A stretch of 22,474 nt of DNA from Nitrosomonas sp. (lineage in GTDB: Bacteria; Pseudomonadota; Gammaproteobacteria; Burkholderiales; Nitrosomonadaceae): positions 1-22,474 of the forward strand of contig DOOY01000060.1 of assembly GCA_003514765.1 (NCBI GenBank), read 5' to 3'. Below the pieces are notes generated by a model, which saw only the letters and a program-made list of their open reading frames with translations, did not search any database and was not told the origin of the DNA. How positions within the stretch are numbered: the first letter of the stretch is position 1; the number at the start of each line of letters is the position of its first letter. A program made the position numbers and the translations under genes. Of this stretch, positions 14,784 to 22,474 are shown in pieces.

Positions 14784-15614
14784 ATGTCGACGAGTCTACA
14801 GAAAATGTCTAATACATCGTCTGTTCTTGAATTCAAGAGTAGCACTTTTTTTACACCTATCTTGATTCTCTTCAATAATGATATTGCGGCTATAGAACAA
14901 TCTTTGCAAGAAAAAATCAGCTTGGCACCCGATTTTTTTAAAAATTCTCCACTGATCATCGATGTGCGCGAATTAAATAAGTCGGATTTGGATATCAGTA
15001 TCGATGAAGTTACGGATATGTTGCGTAAGATTGGGTTGTTTCCGATCGGTGTACGCGGCGGAAATGAGCGGCAGAATAAGCAGGCGCAGAAGCTTTCAAT
15101 ACCAGTCGATACTGGGCGTGATAATGAAATCAGTCATGCTGCACACGGGAAAAATTCACAAAAAGAACCAGCTGTTCAAGCATCGGAAGCGCCCTCGATT
15201 AAGCGTGATGACGATCACCAAGAAACAGCAACTGTAGCATCCAAGACGCCCGAGTTATCGGAACACTCCGCTATACAGGCAACACCTGTCAGGTCAATGC
15301 TGATTACGCAGCCAGTTCGTTCAGGACAACGTATTTATGCACATGGCGATTTAGTTGTGATGTCACAGGTCAGCGCAGGCGCCGAGATTATGGCTGAGGG
15401 TAATATTCATGTCTATAATACATTACGGGGTCGCGCATTGGCGGGTGTACAGGGTAATACAAGTGCCCGGATATTCTGTTTGGATTTGCAAGCTGAGCTT
15501 GTTTCAATTGCGGGAGATTATAAAACAAGTGAGCATATAGCCAAACAGATGTACAAAAAACCGGCGCAGGTTTATTTACAGGATCATACGTTAATCATTA
15601 AAGAAATTGCCTAG
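14784..15614 (+). CDS. minC: Septum site-determining protein MinC
   Basis: A 276-residue protein. The N-terminal domain (about 10-105) starts with [16 protein letters not shown] and includes the LIIDVRELN block typical of MinC. A poorly conserved, polar linker (about 106-170) follows, and the C-terminal domain (about 175-276) is a beta-helix with [18 protein letters not shown] and [19 protein letters not shown], the FtsZ- and MinD-interacting part. MinC blocks FtsZ polymerisation away from mid-cell when recruited to the membrane by MinD. Both ATG 14784 and in-frame ATG 14805 are possible starts; neither has a strong ribosome site, and family N-termini would fit 14805 ([10 protein letters not shown]) as well. 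It is the first gene of minCDE, 24 bases before minD. Confidence 0.95.
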   Translation: MSTSLQKMSNTSSVLEFKSSTFFTPILILFNNDIAAIEQSLQEKISLAPDFFKNSPLIIDVRELNKSDLDISIDEVTDMLRKIGLFPIGVRGGNERQNKQAQKLSIPVDTGRDNEISHAAHGKNSQKEPAVQASEAPSIKRDDDHQETATVASKTPELSEHSAIQATPVRSMLITQPVRSGQRIYAHGDLVVMSQVSAGAEIMAEGNIHVYNTLRGRALAGVQGNTSARIFCLDLQAELVSIAGDYKTSEHIAKQMYKKPAQVYLQDHTLIIKEIA

Positions 15615-15638
15615 AAATTTTTAGCTAAGGAGACTCAA

Positions 15639-16451
15639 TTGGCAAGAATTATTGTCGTGACATCAGGAAAAGGCGGTGTTGGTAAAACAACAACGAGCGC
15701 AGCAATTGCCATGGGGCTGGCAAAAAAAGGTCACAAAACGGCTGTGATTGATTTTGATGTGGGGTTGCGCAATCTTGATCTGATCATGGGTTGTGAGCGT
15801 CGTGTCGTTTATGATTTTATCAATGTGATCAATGGTGAGGCGAGCCTGAATCAGGCATTGATTCGCGATAAAAACTGCAATCTGCTATATATCTTACCCG
15901 CGTCACAGACGCGCGACAAGGACGCATTGACGCTGGAAGGTGTCGGCAAAGTGCTGGACGAATTATCCAGGGATTTTAAATATGTAGTCTGTGATTCCCC
16001 AGCCGGGATTGAGAAAGGTGCGAATCTGGCGCTTTATTATGCAGACGATGCGTTTGTGGTGACGAATCCTGAAATTTCTTCTGTAAGAGATTCAGACCGC
16101 ATGCTGGGTATTCTAGCCAGCAAATCGCGCCGGGCTGAAGGTAATGCGGAGCCTATTAAAGAATATCTGCTGTTGACACGCTACGATCCAAATCGGGTGA
16201 AATCGGGTGAAATGCTGGGGCTGGAAGATGTGCAAGATATTTTGTCATTACAATTATTGGGAATTATTCCTGAATCAAAATCAGTTTTAACCGCTTCAAA
16301 TGCCGGTGTTCCGGTAATACTCGATGAAAAAAGTGAGGCGGGTCAGGCATATGAAGATGTTGTTGCACGTTACCTGGGAGAAGACAGGCCGCATCGATTT
16401 CTTGATGACAAAAAAGGATTCTTCAGGAAGCTGTTTGGAGGTAGATCATGA
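15639..16451 (+). CDS. minD: Septum site-determining ATPase MinD
   Basis: A 270-residue ParA/MinD-type ATPase that cycles on and off the inner membrane and recruits MinC. The deviant Walker A motif GKGGVGKTTT is at residues 10-19, with the signature Lys11 and the P-loop Lys16. Other family blocks are DFDVGLRNLDLIMGCERR and CDSPAGIEKGA (Walker B region). The C-terminus ends in GFFRKLFGGRS, the amphipathic helix that binds membrane. The start is TTG at 15639, fixed by AAGGAG 6 bases upstream and by the exact family N-terminus. Its TGA stop overlaps the minE start (ATGA), so translation is coupled. Confidence 0.98.
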   Translation: MARIIVVTSGKGGVGKTTTSAAIAMGLAKKGHKTAVIDFDVGLRNLDLIMGCERRVVYDFINVINGEASLNQALIRDKNCNLLYILPASQTRDKDALTLEGVGKVLDELSRDFKYVVCDSPAGIEKGANLALYYADDAFVVTNPEISSVRDSDRMLGILASKSRRAEGNAEPIKEYLLLTRYDPNRVKSGEMLGLEDVQDILSLQLLGIIPESKSVLTASNAGVPVILDEKSEAGQAYEDVVARYLGEDRPHRFLDDKKGFFRKLFGGRS

Positions 16452-16726
16452 GTTTGCTGGACTATTTCAGAGCATCCAAACCTAAATCGGCAACAATCGC
16501 AAAAGAAAGATTACAAATTCTGGTTGCGCATGAACGTACTGCGCGCAGTCGACCGTCTTATCTTCCTGAGTTGCAAAAAGAACTGCTCGAGGTAATACGT
16601 AAATATGTGAATGTCGATCAGGAAGCCATCTCTGTGAAATTTGAACAAGATGATGACCAAGAAACACTGGAGCTAAATATTGTTTTACCTGAGTATCAGC
16701 AGGAAAACAAGCAAATGAATATGTGA
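16448..16726 (+). CDS. minE: Cell division topological specificity factor MinE
   Basis: A 92-residue protein of normal MinE length. The N-terminal membrane-targeting segment MSLLDYFR is followed by the MinD-activating stretch AKERLQILVAHERT (18-31) and a C-terminal dimerisation domain with YLPELQKELLEVIRKYV. MinE stimulates MinD ATPase and drives the oscillation that leaves mid-cell free for division. It overlaps minD by 4 bases. The order minC-minD-minE is the standard operon. Confidence 0.97.
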   Translation: MSLLDYFRASKPKSATIAKERLQILVAHERTARSRPSYLPELQKELLEVIRKYVNVDQEAISVKFEQDDDQETLELNIVLPEYQQENKQMNM

Positions 16727-16845
16727 CTTGTTCGACAGCTCTCTACAAAAAAACATATTCTTGAATGCACCATTTCTGGTTATTCTGTGTCCATTTATTT
16801 TTACCTGCTTCCAGCAGCATTCCAAATTTTTCTCGCTTAATCAGA

Positions 16846-17520
16846 ATGGGGAGCTTTTTCTCAACATTTTTGCACGGCCGATATCTGGCAACTGGTACAG
16901 GATGGCAATTGCTGCTTCTTTTTTTGCCGTTGCTCACGAGTTGCTCCACGTTGACACCCCAGACAACCGCTGTCAAAACAGTTCTTTATAAACCTGCGGC
17001 AGAACTGAAGAATGCTATCGCCACCGATTTTGAACTGCTCGGCAGGGTGTCAGTGCGCAATGAGAATCAACGTTTTTCTGGAAATGTGCACTGGCTGCAT
17101 ACAACACTGGAAGATACTATTTTACTGCTGTCGCCACTCGGACAGGCGGTTGCTGAAATCAACAAGAGCGATGCGGGTGTGTATCTTGTTACATCGAAAC
17201 AGGAAGTGTTTTATGCCCGTAATGTTGAAGATTTGACTGCTGAAACACTGGGTTGGCGTTTGCCTTTGAGCGGCTTGCAGTATTGGATTCAAGGCCGGTA
17301 TTCGCCGCTGAGCGCAGCGTCGGTTGATATGGATAATGAAGATCGTGTTGTGGCCATCCGACAGGACGGGTGGGAGATTTTTTTCCCCCGCTATTATACT
17401 GATCTGGCTGGCCAGTCTGTTATTCGTCCTAAAATTATAGAGTTGCAATTTGAAGATTTAAGTATTCGCATGGTCATCGATAACTGGGCTGAACTTAAAC
17501 AGCCTTCTGATGGATATTGA
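16846..17520 (+). CDS. lolB: Outer-membrane lipoprotein insertion protein LolB
   Basis: LolB receives lipoproteins from LolA and inserts them in the outer membrane; it is itself a lipoprotein. The lipobox is LLTSC, with the modified cysteine encoded at 16942-16944, preceded by a leucine-rich signal core (WQLLLLFLPL). Family blocks in the mature part are FELLGRVSVRN, FSGNVHW, LLSPLGQAVAEI and LGWRLPLSGLQYWIQGR. The start is uncertain: ATG 16846 gives a 33-residue leader (224 residues in total), while the frame is open back to ATG 16765; no candidate has a good ribosome site. It sits between minE and ispE; linkage to ispE and prs is common in proteobacteria. Confidence 0.92.
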   Translation: MGSFFSTFLHGRYLATGTGWQLLLLFLPLLTSCSTLTPQTTAVKTVLYKPAAELKNAIATDFELLGRVSVRNENQRFSGNVHWLHTTLEDTILLLSPLGQAVAEINKSDAGVYLVTSKQEVFYARNVEDLTAETLGWRLPLSGLQYWIQGRYSPLSAASVDMDNEDRVVAIRQDGWEIFFPRYYTDLAGQSVIRPKIIELQFEDLSIRMVIDNWAELKQPSDGY

Positions 17521-17551
17521 AGATGATGACATCATCTGATTTTGCTTCGCC

Positions 17552-18397
17552 ATGGCGATACTGACTTTTCCTGCGCCTGCCAAATTGAATCTTTTTCTGC
17601 ATGTCGTTGGTCGAAGGCAGGATGGCTATCATCTGTTGCAAACTGTTTTTCGTCTGTTGGATTTTTCGGATGAACTGAGCTTCAAATTACGTGATGATGG
17701 CTTGGTAAAATTACTGACGCCAGTAAAAGGTATTCCCGAGAATCAGGATTTATGCGTACGCGCAGCAAAGCTTCTGCAATTGAACAGCGGCGTTAAATTA
17801 GGCGTTGATATTTCATTGAAAAAACAAATTCCCATGGGGGGCGGGCTTGGCGGCGGCAGTTCCGATGCAGCGACAACATTAATGGCGCTCAATCAGTTGT
17901 GGAATCTGAATTGGAAAAAAGAAAGGCTTTTGAAATTGGGATTGCAATTGGGTGCAGATGTGCCTATTTTTATTTTTGGTCAAAATGCATTTGCTGAAGG
18001 CATTGGAGAAAAATTGTCCGCCGTAAAATTGCCGGCAGCCTGGTATTTAGTGCTTGTTCCGCCCGTGCATGTGTCAACTGCCGAAATTTTCTCAAATAAG
18101 GAATTGACACGAAACACAATTCCTATCAAAATACCGCCCTTTTCCATCTGGCAGGGTCATAACGATCTGGAACCGGTAGTTTGCGGTATTTATCCGGAAG
18201 TATCGAGAAGTTTAGAGTGGCTAAAGCAATTGGAAAATACTACAATAGTCGCTATGAGTGGGTCGGGTGCTTGTGTATTTGCCGAGTTTTCATCAGAATC
18301 GGAAGCAAATGCTGTGTATACGAGTATTCCAGTTGAGATGAAAGGTTTTGTTGCGCGCGGATTGGATTATCACCCGATGTGCAAATCTGCGAAATAA
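17552..18397 (+). CDS. ispE: 4-diphosphocytidyl-2-C-methyl-D-erythritol kinase
   Basis: A 281-residue GHMP kinase that phosphorylates CDP-methylerythritol at the 2-position in the non-mevalonate isoprenoid pathway. The N-terminal substrate motif PAPAKLNLFLHV holds the conserved Lys11. The ATP-binding motif PMGGGLGGGSSDAATTL is intact, LGADVPIF supplies the catalytic aspartate, and MSGSGACVFAEF is the third GHMP motif. Length is normal for the family. The ATG at 17552 has no clear ribosome site, and lolB ends 31 bases before it, so coupled translation is plausible. A tRNA gene begins 4 bases after its stop codon. Confidence 0.97.
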   Translation: MAILTFPAPAKLNLFLHVVGRRQDGYHLLQTVFRLLDFSDELSFKLRDDGLVKLLTPVKGIPENQDLCVRAAKLLQLNSGVKLGVDISLKKQIPMGGGLGGGSSDAATTLMALNQLWNLNWKKERLLKLGLQLGADVPIFIFGQNAFAEGIGEKLSAVKLPAAWYLVLVPPVHVSTAEIFSNKELTRNTIPIKIPPFSIWQGHNDLEPVVCGIYPEVSRSLEWLKQLENTTIVAMSGSGACVFAEFSSESEANAVYTSIPVEMKGFVARGLDYHPMCKSAK

Positions 18398-18400
18398 AAC

Positions 18401-18475
18401 TGGGGAGTCGCCAAGTGGTAAGGCACCGGATTTTGATTCCGGCATTCGTAGGTTCGATCCCTACCTCCCCAGCCA
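18401..18475 (+). tRNA. glnQ-type tRNA: tRNA-Gln (anticodon UUG)
   Basis: A complete 75-base tRNA with encoded CCA. The acceptor stem TGGGGAG (18401-18407) pairs with CTCCCCA (18465-18471), and the discriminator is G. The anticodon stem CCGGA/TCCGG encloses the loop TTTTGAT, with anticodon TTG at 18433-18435, reading CAA and CAG by wobble. The T arm GTAGG/CCTAC carries TTCGATC. It follows ispE by 3 bases, and a T-rich run (TTTTTCTCTTTTT) comes straight after CCA. It is probably part of the lolB-ispE transcript and released by RNA processing. Confidence 0.97.
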
Positions 18476-18652
18476 TTTTTCTCTTTTTAATTGGCCTTTT
18501 CAATAAAGCGCTTAAATATAAATTACGTTCAACGAATTGAAATCAACGCGAACTGAGAGACTAATAACAAGTAACGTTATTCGGTCATCCGCTTTGTCAG
18601 GAAACCATAAGCATTCCTAAGTTTCCAGCCAACTTATGTCAAAAAAAGAAAT

Positions 18653-19603
18653 ATGTCCTACGACAGTTTGATGGTTTTTACCGGTACGGCCAATCCAAAA
18701 TTGGCCCATGATGTAGTAAAGCATCTCAATATTCATCTTGGGCGTGCGACGGTCGGACGTTTTAGTGATGGTGAGGTCATGGTGGAAATTCTGGAAAATG
18801 TGCGCGGTAAAGATGTTTTTGTCTTGCAGTCTACCTGCGCTCCCACCAATGACAGTCTGATGGAAATACTGGTCATGGTAGATGCGCTTAAACGTGCGTC
18901 GGCAGCACGGATAACGGCAGCTATTCCATACTTTGGTTATGCGCGCCAGGACAGAAGACCGCGCTCGGTGAGAGTGCCGATAACGGCTAAAGTGGTCGCC
19001 AATATGCTGACGACTGTAGGTGTGGATCGTGTACTGACAATGGATTTGCATTCAGATCAGATCCAGGGGTTTTTTGATATACCTGTTGATAATATTTACG
19101 GCATGCCCATATTGCTGGGGGATGTCTGGAAGCATGATTATCAGGATCTTGTTGTGGTTTCGCCGGATGTGGGGGGTGTTGTGCGGGCAAGGCATATGGC
19201 GAAACGTTTGGAGTGTGATCTGGCGATTATTGATAAACGCCGCCCCAAACCGAATGAAGCCAAAATAATGAATATTATCGGTGAAGTGAAAGGCAGAACC
19301 TGTGTCATTATTGATGATCTGGTTGATACAGCCAATACACTTTGCAAAGCGGCGGACGCATTAAAAGAAGAAGGTGCGATCGCAGTAATTGCGTATTCGA
19401 CGCACCCGGTACTGTCAGGCAATGCGATTGAACGCATTCAAAATTCAAATCTGGATAAACTGGTGGTGACAGACACCATACCGCTGCATGAAGATGCAGG
19501 TGATTGTAAAAAAATCTGTCAGTTAAGTATTGCTGGATTGCTGGCTGAGACGATGGTGCGTATCAGTAACGAAAGCTCTCTTAGCTCGTTATTTATGGAG
19601 TGA
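18653..19603 (+). CDS. prs: Ribose-phosphate pyrophosphokinase
   Basis: A 316-residue enzyme (E. coli 315) that makes PRPP from ribose 5-phosphate and ATP for nucleotide, histidine and tryptophan synthesis. Conserved parts are [13 protein letters not shown] at the N-terminus, [28 protein letters not shown] (ATP and flexible loop region), the metal-binding [12 protein letters not shown], and the PRPP-binding loop [13 protein letters not shown] at about 217-229. The ATG 18653 is preceded by an AAAGAAA stretch, only a weak ribosome site. A possible promoter, TTGAAA (18537-18542) and ACTAAT (18560-18565) with 17-base spacing, lies upstream but is weak. rplY follows after 62 bases. Confidence 0.98.
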   Translation: MSYDSLMVFTGTANPKLAHDVVKHLNIHLGRATVGRFSDGEVMVEILENVRGKDVFVLQSTCAPTNDSLMEILVMVDALKRASAARITAAIPYFGYARQDRRPRSVRVPITAKVVANMLTTVGVDRVLTMDLHSDQIQGFFDIPVDNIYGMPILLGDVWKHDYQDLVVVSPDVGGVVRARHMAKRLECDLAIIDKRRPKPNEAKIMNIIGEVKGRTCVIIDDLVDTANTLCKAADALKEEGAIAVIAYSTHPVLSGNAIERIQNSNLDKLVVTDTIPLHEDAGDCKKICQLSIAGLLAETMVRISNESSLSSLFME

Positions 19604-19665
19604 GTAAAATCACCTTTTAATCGATTTGTTTGGTCGCGGACAAATCACAATAATGGAGAAGTATC

Positions 19666-20295
19666 ATGAAAATTGAAGTCAGCGCTGATAAGCGCACGTT
19701 GCAGGGAAAGGGTGCGAGCCGCCGCCTGCGTGGTTCCGGCAAAGTGCCGGGAATCATCTATGGTGGCGATAGTGAGCCTCAATCAATTGAGTTGGATCAC
19801 AACGATATGTTCTATAAACTCAAAATGGAAGCTTTCCATGCTTCGATTTTGACCTTGAATGTAGAAGGCAGTAAAGAACAGGTGCTGCTGCGTGATATAC
19901 AAATGCATCCGTATAAGCAACTGGTTTTACACGTTGATTTTCAGCGCGTTGATCAGAAAAAGAAAATTCACATGAAAGTACCGCTGCACTTTATTAATGC
20001 AGAAGTTGCGCCAGGTGTTAAGACAGCCGGTGGTATTGTCAGTCACGTGTTAACGGAAGTGGATATCAGTTGCTTGCCCAAAGATTTGCCAGAATTCATT
20101 ACAGTCGATTTAATTGATCTTGAAGCTGGGGATACCTTGCATTTAAGTGACCTGGTTCTACCGGAAAATGTAGAAATATCTGCTCTGATCAAGGGTGATG
20201 ACCAGACTGTGGCCGCCATTGTCATTCCACGTGCCGTCTTGTCTGAAGAAGCAGCAACGGAAACGGAAACTGAAGAAGAGCCGACAGAAGAATAA
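19666..20295 (+). CDS. rplY: Ribosomal protein bL25, long Ctc form
   Basis: A 209-residue 5S-rRNA-binding protein of the large ribosomal subunit. The first 95 residues form the L25 domain ([21 protein letters not shown], then [17 protein letters not shown]). A second TL5/Ctc domain (about 100-190) follows, and the tail is acidic ([11 protein letters not shown]). E. coli has only the first domain (94 residues); the two-domain form is normal in most betaproteobacteria. A GGAG ribosome site lies 7 bases before the ATG. Placement between prs and pth is the standard order. A strong terminator follows. Confidence 0.97.
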   Translation: MKIEVSADKRTLQGKGASRRLRGSGKVPGIIYGGDSEPQSIELDHNDMFYKLKMEAFHASILTLNVEGSKEQVLLRDIQMHPYKQLVLHVDFQRVDQKKKIHMKVPLHFINAEVAPGVKTAGGIVSHVLTEVDISCLPKDLPEFITVDLIDLEAGDTLHLSDLVLPENVEISALIKGDDQTVAAIVIPRAVLSEEAATETETEEEPTEE

Positions 20296-20322
20296 CGTAT
20301 CGAACGCTTTGAAAAGCAAGCA

Positions 20323-20369
20323 AACAAAAATCTGCTGGTTTCTGACTATCCAGCAGATTTTTGTTTTAT
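20323..20369 (+). terminator. Intrinsic terminator after rplY
   Basis: AACAAAAATCTGCTGG (20323-20338) pairs perfectly with CCAGCAGATTTTTGTT (20350-20365), giving a 16-bp stem around an 11-base loop. The downstream arm contains and is followed by T-runs (ATTTTTGTTTTATG). It lies between the rplY stop and the pth start, so it should end the prs-rplY transcript and leave pth with its own, unseen promoter or readthrough. The A/T runs flanking the stem make it likely bidirectional. Confidence 0.9.
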
Positions 20370-20396
20370 GTACCACTGTAAGTCTTATACATTCTT

Positions 20397-20963
20397 ATGA
20401 AACTGATTGTTGGTCTGGGTAACCCAGGTAAAGAATATGAAGGCACGCGTCATAATGCCGGATTTCACTGGATGGATTGCCTGGCGGACGGGTTGAAGAT
20501 TACACTGAAGCCGGAAACACGCTTTCATGGTTTGTGCGCACGCGTAACACAGAGAGATACGGATTTGTGGCTACTGGAGCCGCAAACCTATATGAATCGT
20601 AGTGGTCAGTCAGTTGCAGCATTATGCCGGTTTTATAAAATACAACCAGACAAAATAGTGGTTGTGCATGATGAGCTGGATTTATTACCGGGTGCGGCAA
20701 AACTCAAATGGAGCGGCGGACTCGGTGGACATAACGGTCTTAGGGATATTGTCGCACAACTCGGCACCAAAGACTTTTGGCGGTTGAGAATCGGTATAGG
20801 CCATCCGGGTGACCGTGATGCTGTTGTTCGATATGTTTTGCATCCACCTGGAAAAGATGAAGCCATAATGATCAATGAAGCCATTGATCGCAGTTTGCAA
20901 CTATGGCCCCTGATTGCACAGGGTGATTTTCAGTCTGCCATGCTGAAACTGCATACCCAATAA
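20397..20963 (+). CDS. pth: Peptidyl-tRNA hydrolase
   Basis: A 188-residue enzyme that frees tRNA from peptidyl-tRNA dropped by stalled ribosomes. The N-terminal signature MKLIVGLGNPGKEYEGTRHN carries the catalytic histidine (H19), followed by NAGF. Other conserved blocks are LLEPQTYMNRSGQSV, VVHDELDLLPG (with the catalytic aspartate region) and GGLGGHNGLRDI. The length is normal. The start has little ribosome-site support but matches the family N-terminus exactly. ychF follows 60 bases on, the common pth-ychF pairing. Confidence 0.98.
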   Translation: MKLIVGLGNPGKEYEGTRHNAGFHWMDCLADGLKITLKPETRFHGLCARVTQRDTDLWLLEPQTYMNRSGQSVAALCRFYKIQPDKIVVVHDELDLLPGAAKLKWSGGLGGHNGLRDIVAQLGTKDFWRLRIGIGHPGDRDAVVRYVLHPPGKDEAIMINEAIDRSLQLWPLIAQGDFQSAMLKLHTQ

Positions 20964-21023
20964 TCAATCAGTTTTAATCGACGTCAATCAATAACTGAAT
21001 CAATTTCAAATGAGCATCCGATT

Positions 21024-22115
21024 ATGAGCTTGAAATGCGGCATTGTAGGTCTTCCTAACGTTGGGAAATCGACATTATTTAATGCGCTGACCAAAGCAGG
21101 CATTGCTGCGGAAAACTATCCTTTCTGCACCATTGATCCCAATGTCGGCATCGTGGAAGTACCCGACCCACGTCTTCAGAAACTTGCTGAAATCGTAAAG
21201 CCGCAGAAAATACAATCAGCGATCGTGGAGTTTGTCGATATCGCCGGACTCGTTGCCGGTGCATCAAAAGGAGAAGGATTAGGCAACAAATTTCTGGCCA
21301 ATATCCGTGAAACGGACGGCATTGTAAATTTGGTGCGCTGTTTTTCCAATGATAATGTCGTGCATGTTGCGGGCAAGGTAGACCCTGTTTCTGATATAGA
21401 GGTGATTCAAACCGAACTGATGCTAGCGGACTTGTCGACGGTGGAGAAAGCACTGCAACGTGAATCCAAAGTGGCCAAATCCGGAAATAAAGAAGCGATC
21501 AAACTATGCGGTTTTCTGGAAATGGTGCGTGATCATCTCGATCTTGGAAATCCGGCGCGATCAATGGCGCTGGATAAAGATCAGCTTATGCTGCTCAAAC
21601 CGCTGTGTCTGTTAACTGCCAAACCGGCTATTTACGTCGCCAATGTCGACGACAACGGTTTTGAGAATAACCCACTGTTAGACAGAGTGAAGGAATATGC
21701 TGCAACTGAAGACGCGCCGGTAGTCGTTATCTGCGCGGCACTTGAGTCTGAAATTGCCGAGTTGCCGGACGAAGACAAAATAGTCTTTTTGTCAGATATC
21801 GGTCTTGAAGAACCGGGCCTCAATCGTCTGGTGCGAGCAGCCTATGATTTATTGGGGCTGCAGACTTATTTTACAGCGGGTGTAAAAGAAGTCCGGGCCT
21901 GGACTATACACAAAGGTGATACCGCACCGCAGGCAGCCGGTGTGATCCATACGGATTTTGAAAAAGGTTTTATCCGCGCCGAAGTGACCGGCTATGATGA
22001 TTTTATTGCCTGCAACGGCGAACAGGGCGCCAAGGAGGCTGGCAAAATGCGGTTGGAAGGCAAGGATTATATCGTCAAGGATGGCGATGTGATGCATTTC
22101 CGGTTTAATGTTTAA
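21024..22115 (+). CDS. ychF: Redox-regulated ribosome-binding ATPase YchF (OLA1 family)
   Basis: A 363-residue TRAFAC-class P-loop protein that, unlike most of its class, prefers ATP over GTP and binds ribosomes. The P-loop GLPNVGKST is at residues 9-17. The switch II block [20 protein letters not shown] has a hydrophobic residue where most GTPases have catalytic glutamine. The G4 position reads YVANVDD rather than NKxD, consistent with ATP preference. The C-terminal TGS domain includes [31 protein letters not shown] and ends MHFRFNV. The length matches E. coli YchF (363). No clear terminator hairpin follows. Confidence 0.98.
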   Translation: MSLKCGIVGLPNVGKSTLFNALTKAGIAAENYPFCTIDPNVGIVEVPDPRLQKLAEIVKPQKIQSAIVEFVDIAGLVAGASKGEGLGNKFLANIRETDGIVNLVRCFSNDNVVHVAGKVDPVSDIEVIQTELMLADLSTVEKALQRESKVAKSGNKEAIKLCGFLEMVRDHLDLGNPARSMALDKDQLMLLKPLCLLTAKPAIYVANVDDNGFENNPLLDRVKEYAATEDAPVVVICAALESEIAELPDEDKIVFLSDIGLEEPGLNRLVRAAYDLLGLQTYFTAGVKEVRAWTIHKGDTAPQAAGVIHTDFEKGFIRAEVTGYDDFIACNGEQGAKEAGKMRLEGKDYIVKDGDVMHFRFNV

Positions 22116-22474
22116 CGGATCGCTGAAATTCTATTATGCTTCTAATTTCGGTGTTAGAACTGGCTCGGCAAGTTTCTGATTGACTGGGCCGGACCCTAAG
22201 AATTTATGTTCCATGCAATATCCCCTTGACTGAGAGTCGGTATGCGATAAGCATATGACTATTTTATAGCGTAAGTTGTGATTCGTTCCTCATCGCCCAC
22301 CTGCAAATTATCCAGAAAGTACAATTAGATCGATACAAAACGCTTCGATATAGTGCTGCAAATTCTTTTCCCTTGTAATTAGTCGACCCTTAAGTACTTA
22401 CAAGTATTTGATATTAATCATAAATACCTGAGTTTGCGCTGTTCAAATCGACCGGAAAATGCTAAAATAAGCAC
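22116..22474. other. Gene-free right end of the window
   Basis: These 359 bases are AT-rich and show no convincing open frame on either strand. A short hairpin TATGC/GCATA with loop GATAA is near 22240. TAAAAT (22463-22468) near the edge could be a -10 box for a gene beginning beyond the window, but the -35 candidate 17 bases upstream (TGTTCA) is weak. Nothing else is supported. Confidence 0.45.

Noticed and set aside
17522..17536. Short palindrome GATGATG-A-CATCATC between lolB and ispE
   Set aside because: Only 7-bp arms of simple sequence; could arise by chance and has no terminator or operator context.
18636..18671. An 11-codon open frame overlapping the prs start
   Set aside because: No ribosome site and no leader-peptide composition; probably chance.

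Overview
The window looks like a chromosomal segment of a betaproteobacterium. The right-hand run minC-minD-minE-lolB-ispE-tRNA-Gln-prs-rplY(ctc)-pth-ychF is a typical betaproteobacterial housekeeping order. The moderate GC content, the proteins and the decayed insertion sequences would fit the Nitrosomonas group, but that placement is inference and no single gene proves it.

Left part (1-2623): the 3' end of an unrecognised gene is followed, on the opposite strand, by a YajD-type HNH protein. Divergent from that is a compact three-gene operon: an ExbB/TolQ-type proton channel subunit, an ExbD/TolR-type subunit, and a proline-rich TonB-like protein whose C-terminal domain I do not recognise as canonical TonB.

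Middle part (2624-13091) is accessory in character. It holds a secreted pectin-acetylesterase/notum-like hydrolase (- strand) and a secreted class 3 lipase (+ strand). Between them lie about 600 bases with a decayed IS30-type transposase fragment, a 9-bp direct repeat and a strong palindrome. Next come an SLC13-type transporter with a charged linker between two TrkA-C-like domains, and a 615-residue multi-pass membrane protein with a colicin-like glycine/alanine-rich hydrophobic tail, family unknown. They are followed by a zinc-ribbon-fronted methyltransferase-like protein and, convergent with it, an AbgT-family transporter. Upstream of abgT on the map is a decayed C-terminal fragment of an IS630-type transposase.

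Right part (13092-22474): a membrane-anchored protein of unknown function (- strand) stands divergent from minCDE, which places the division septum. Then come lolB (outer-membrane lipoprotein insertion), ispE (isoprenoid synthesis), tRNA-Gln(UUG), prs (PRPP synthesis), the long Ctc form of ribosomal protein L25, a strong intrinsic terminator, pth (peptidyl-tRNA hydrolase) and ychF (ribosome-associated P-loop ATPase). The last 359 bases show no gene.

I found no CRISPR array, intact mobile element or prophage. No complete novel system is evident. The best candidates for new biology are the 615-residue membrane protein, the TonB-like protein with its unusual C-terminus, and the methyltransferase-like protein that lacks a recognisable SAM motif I.
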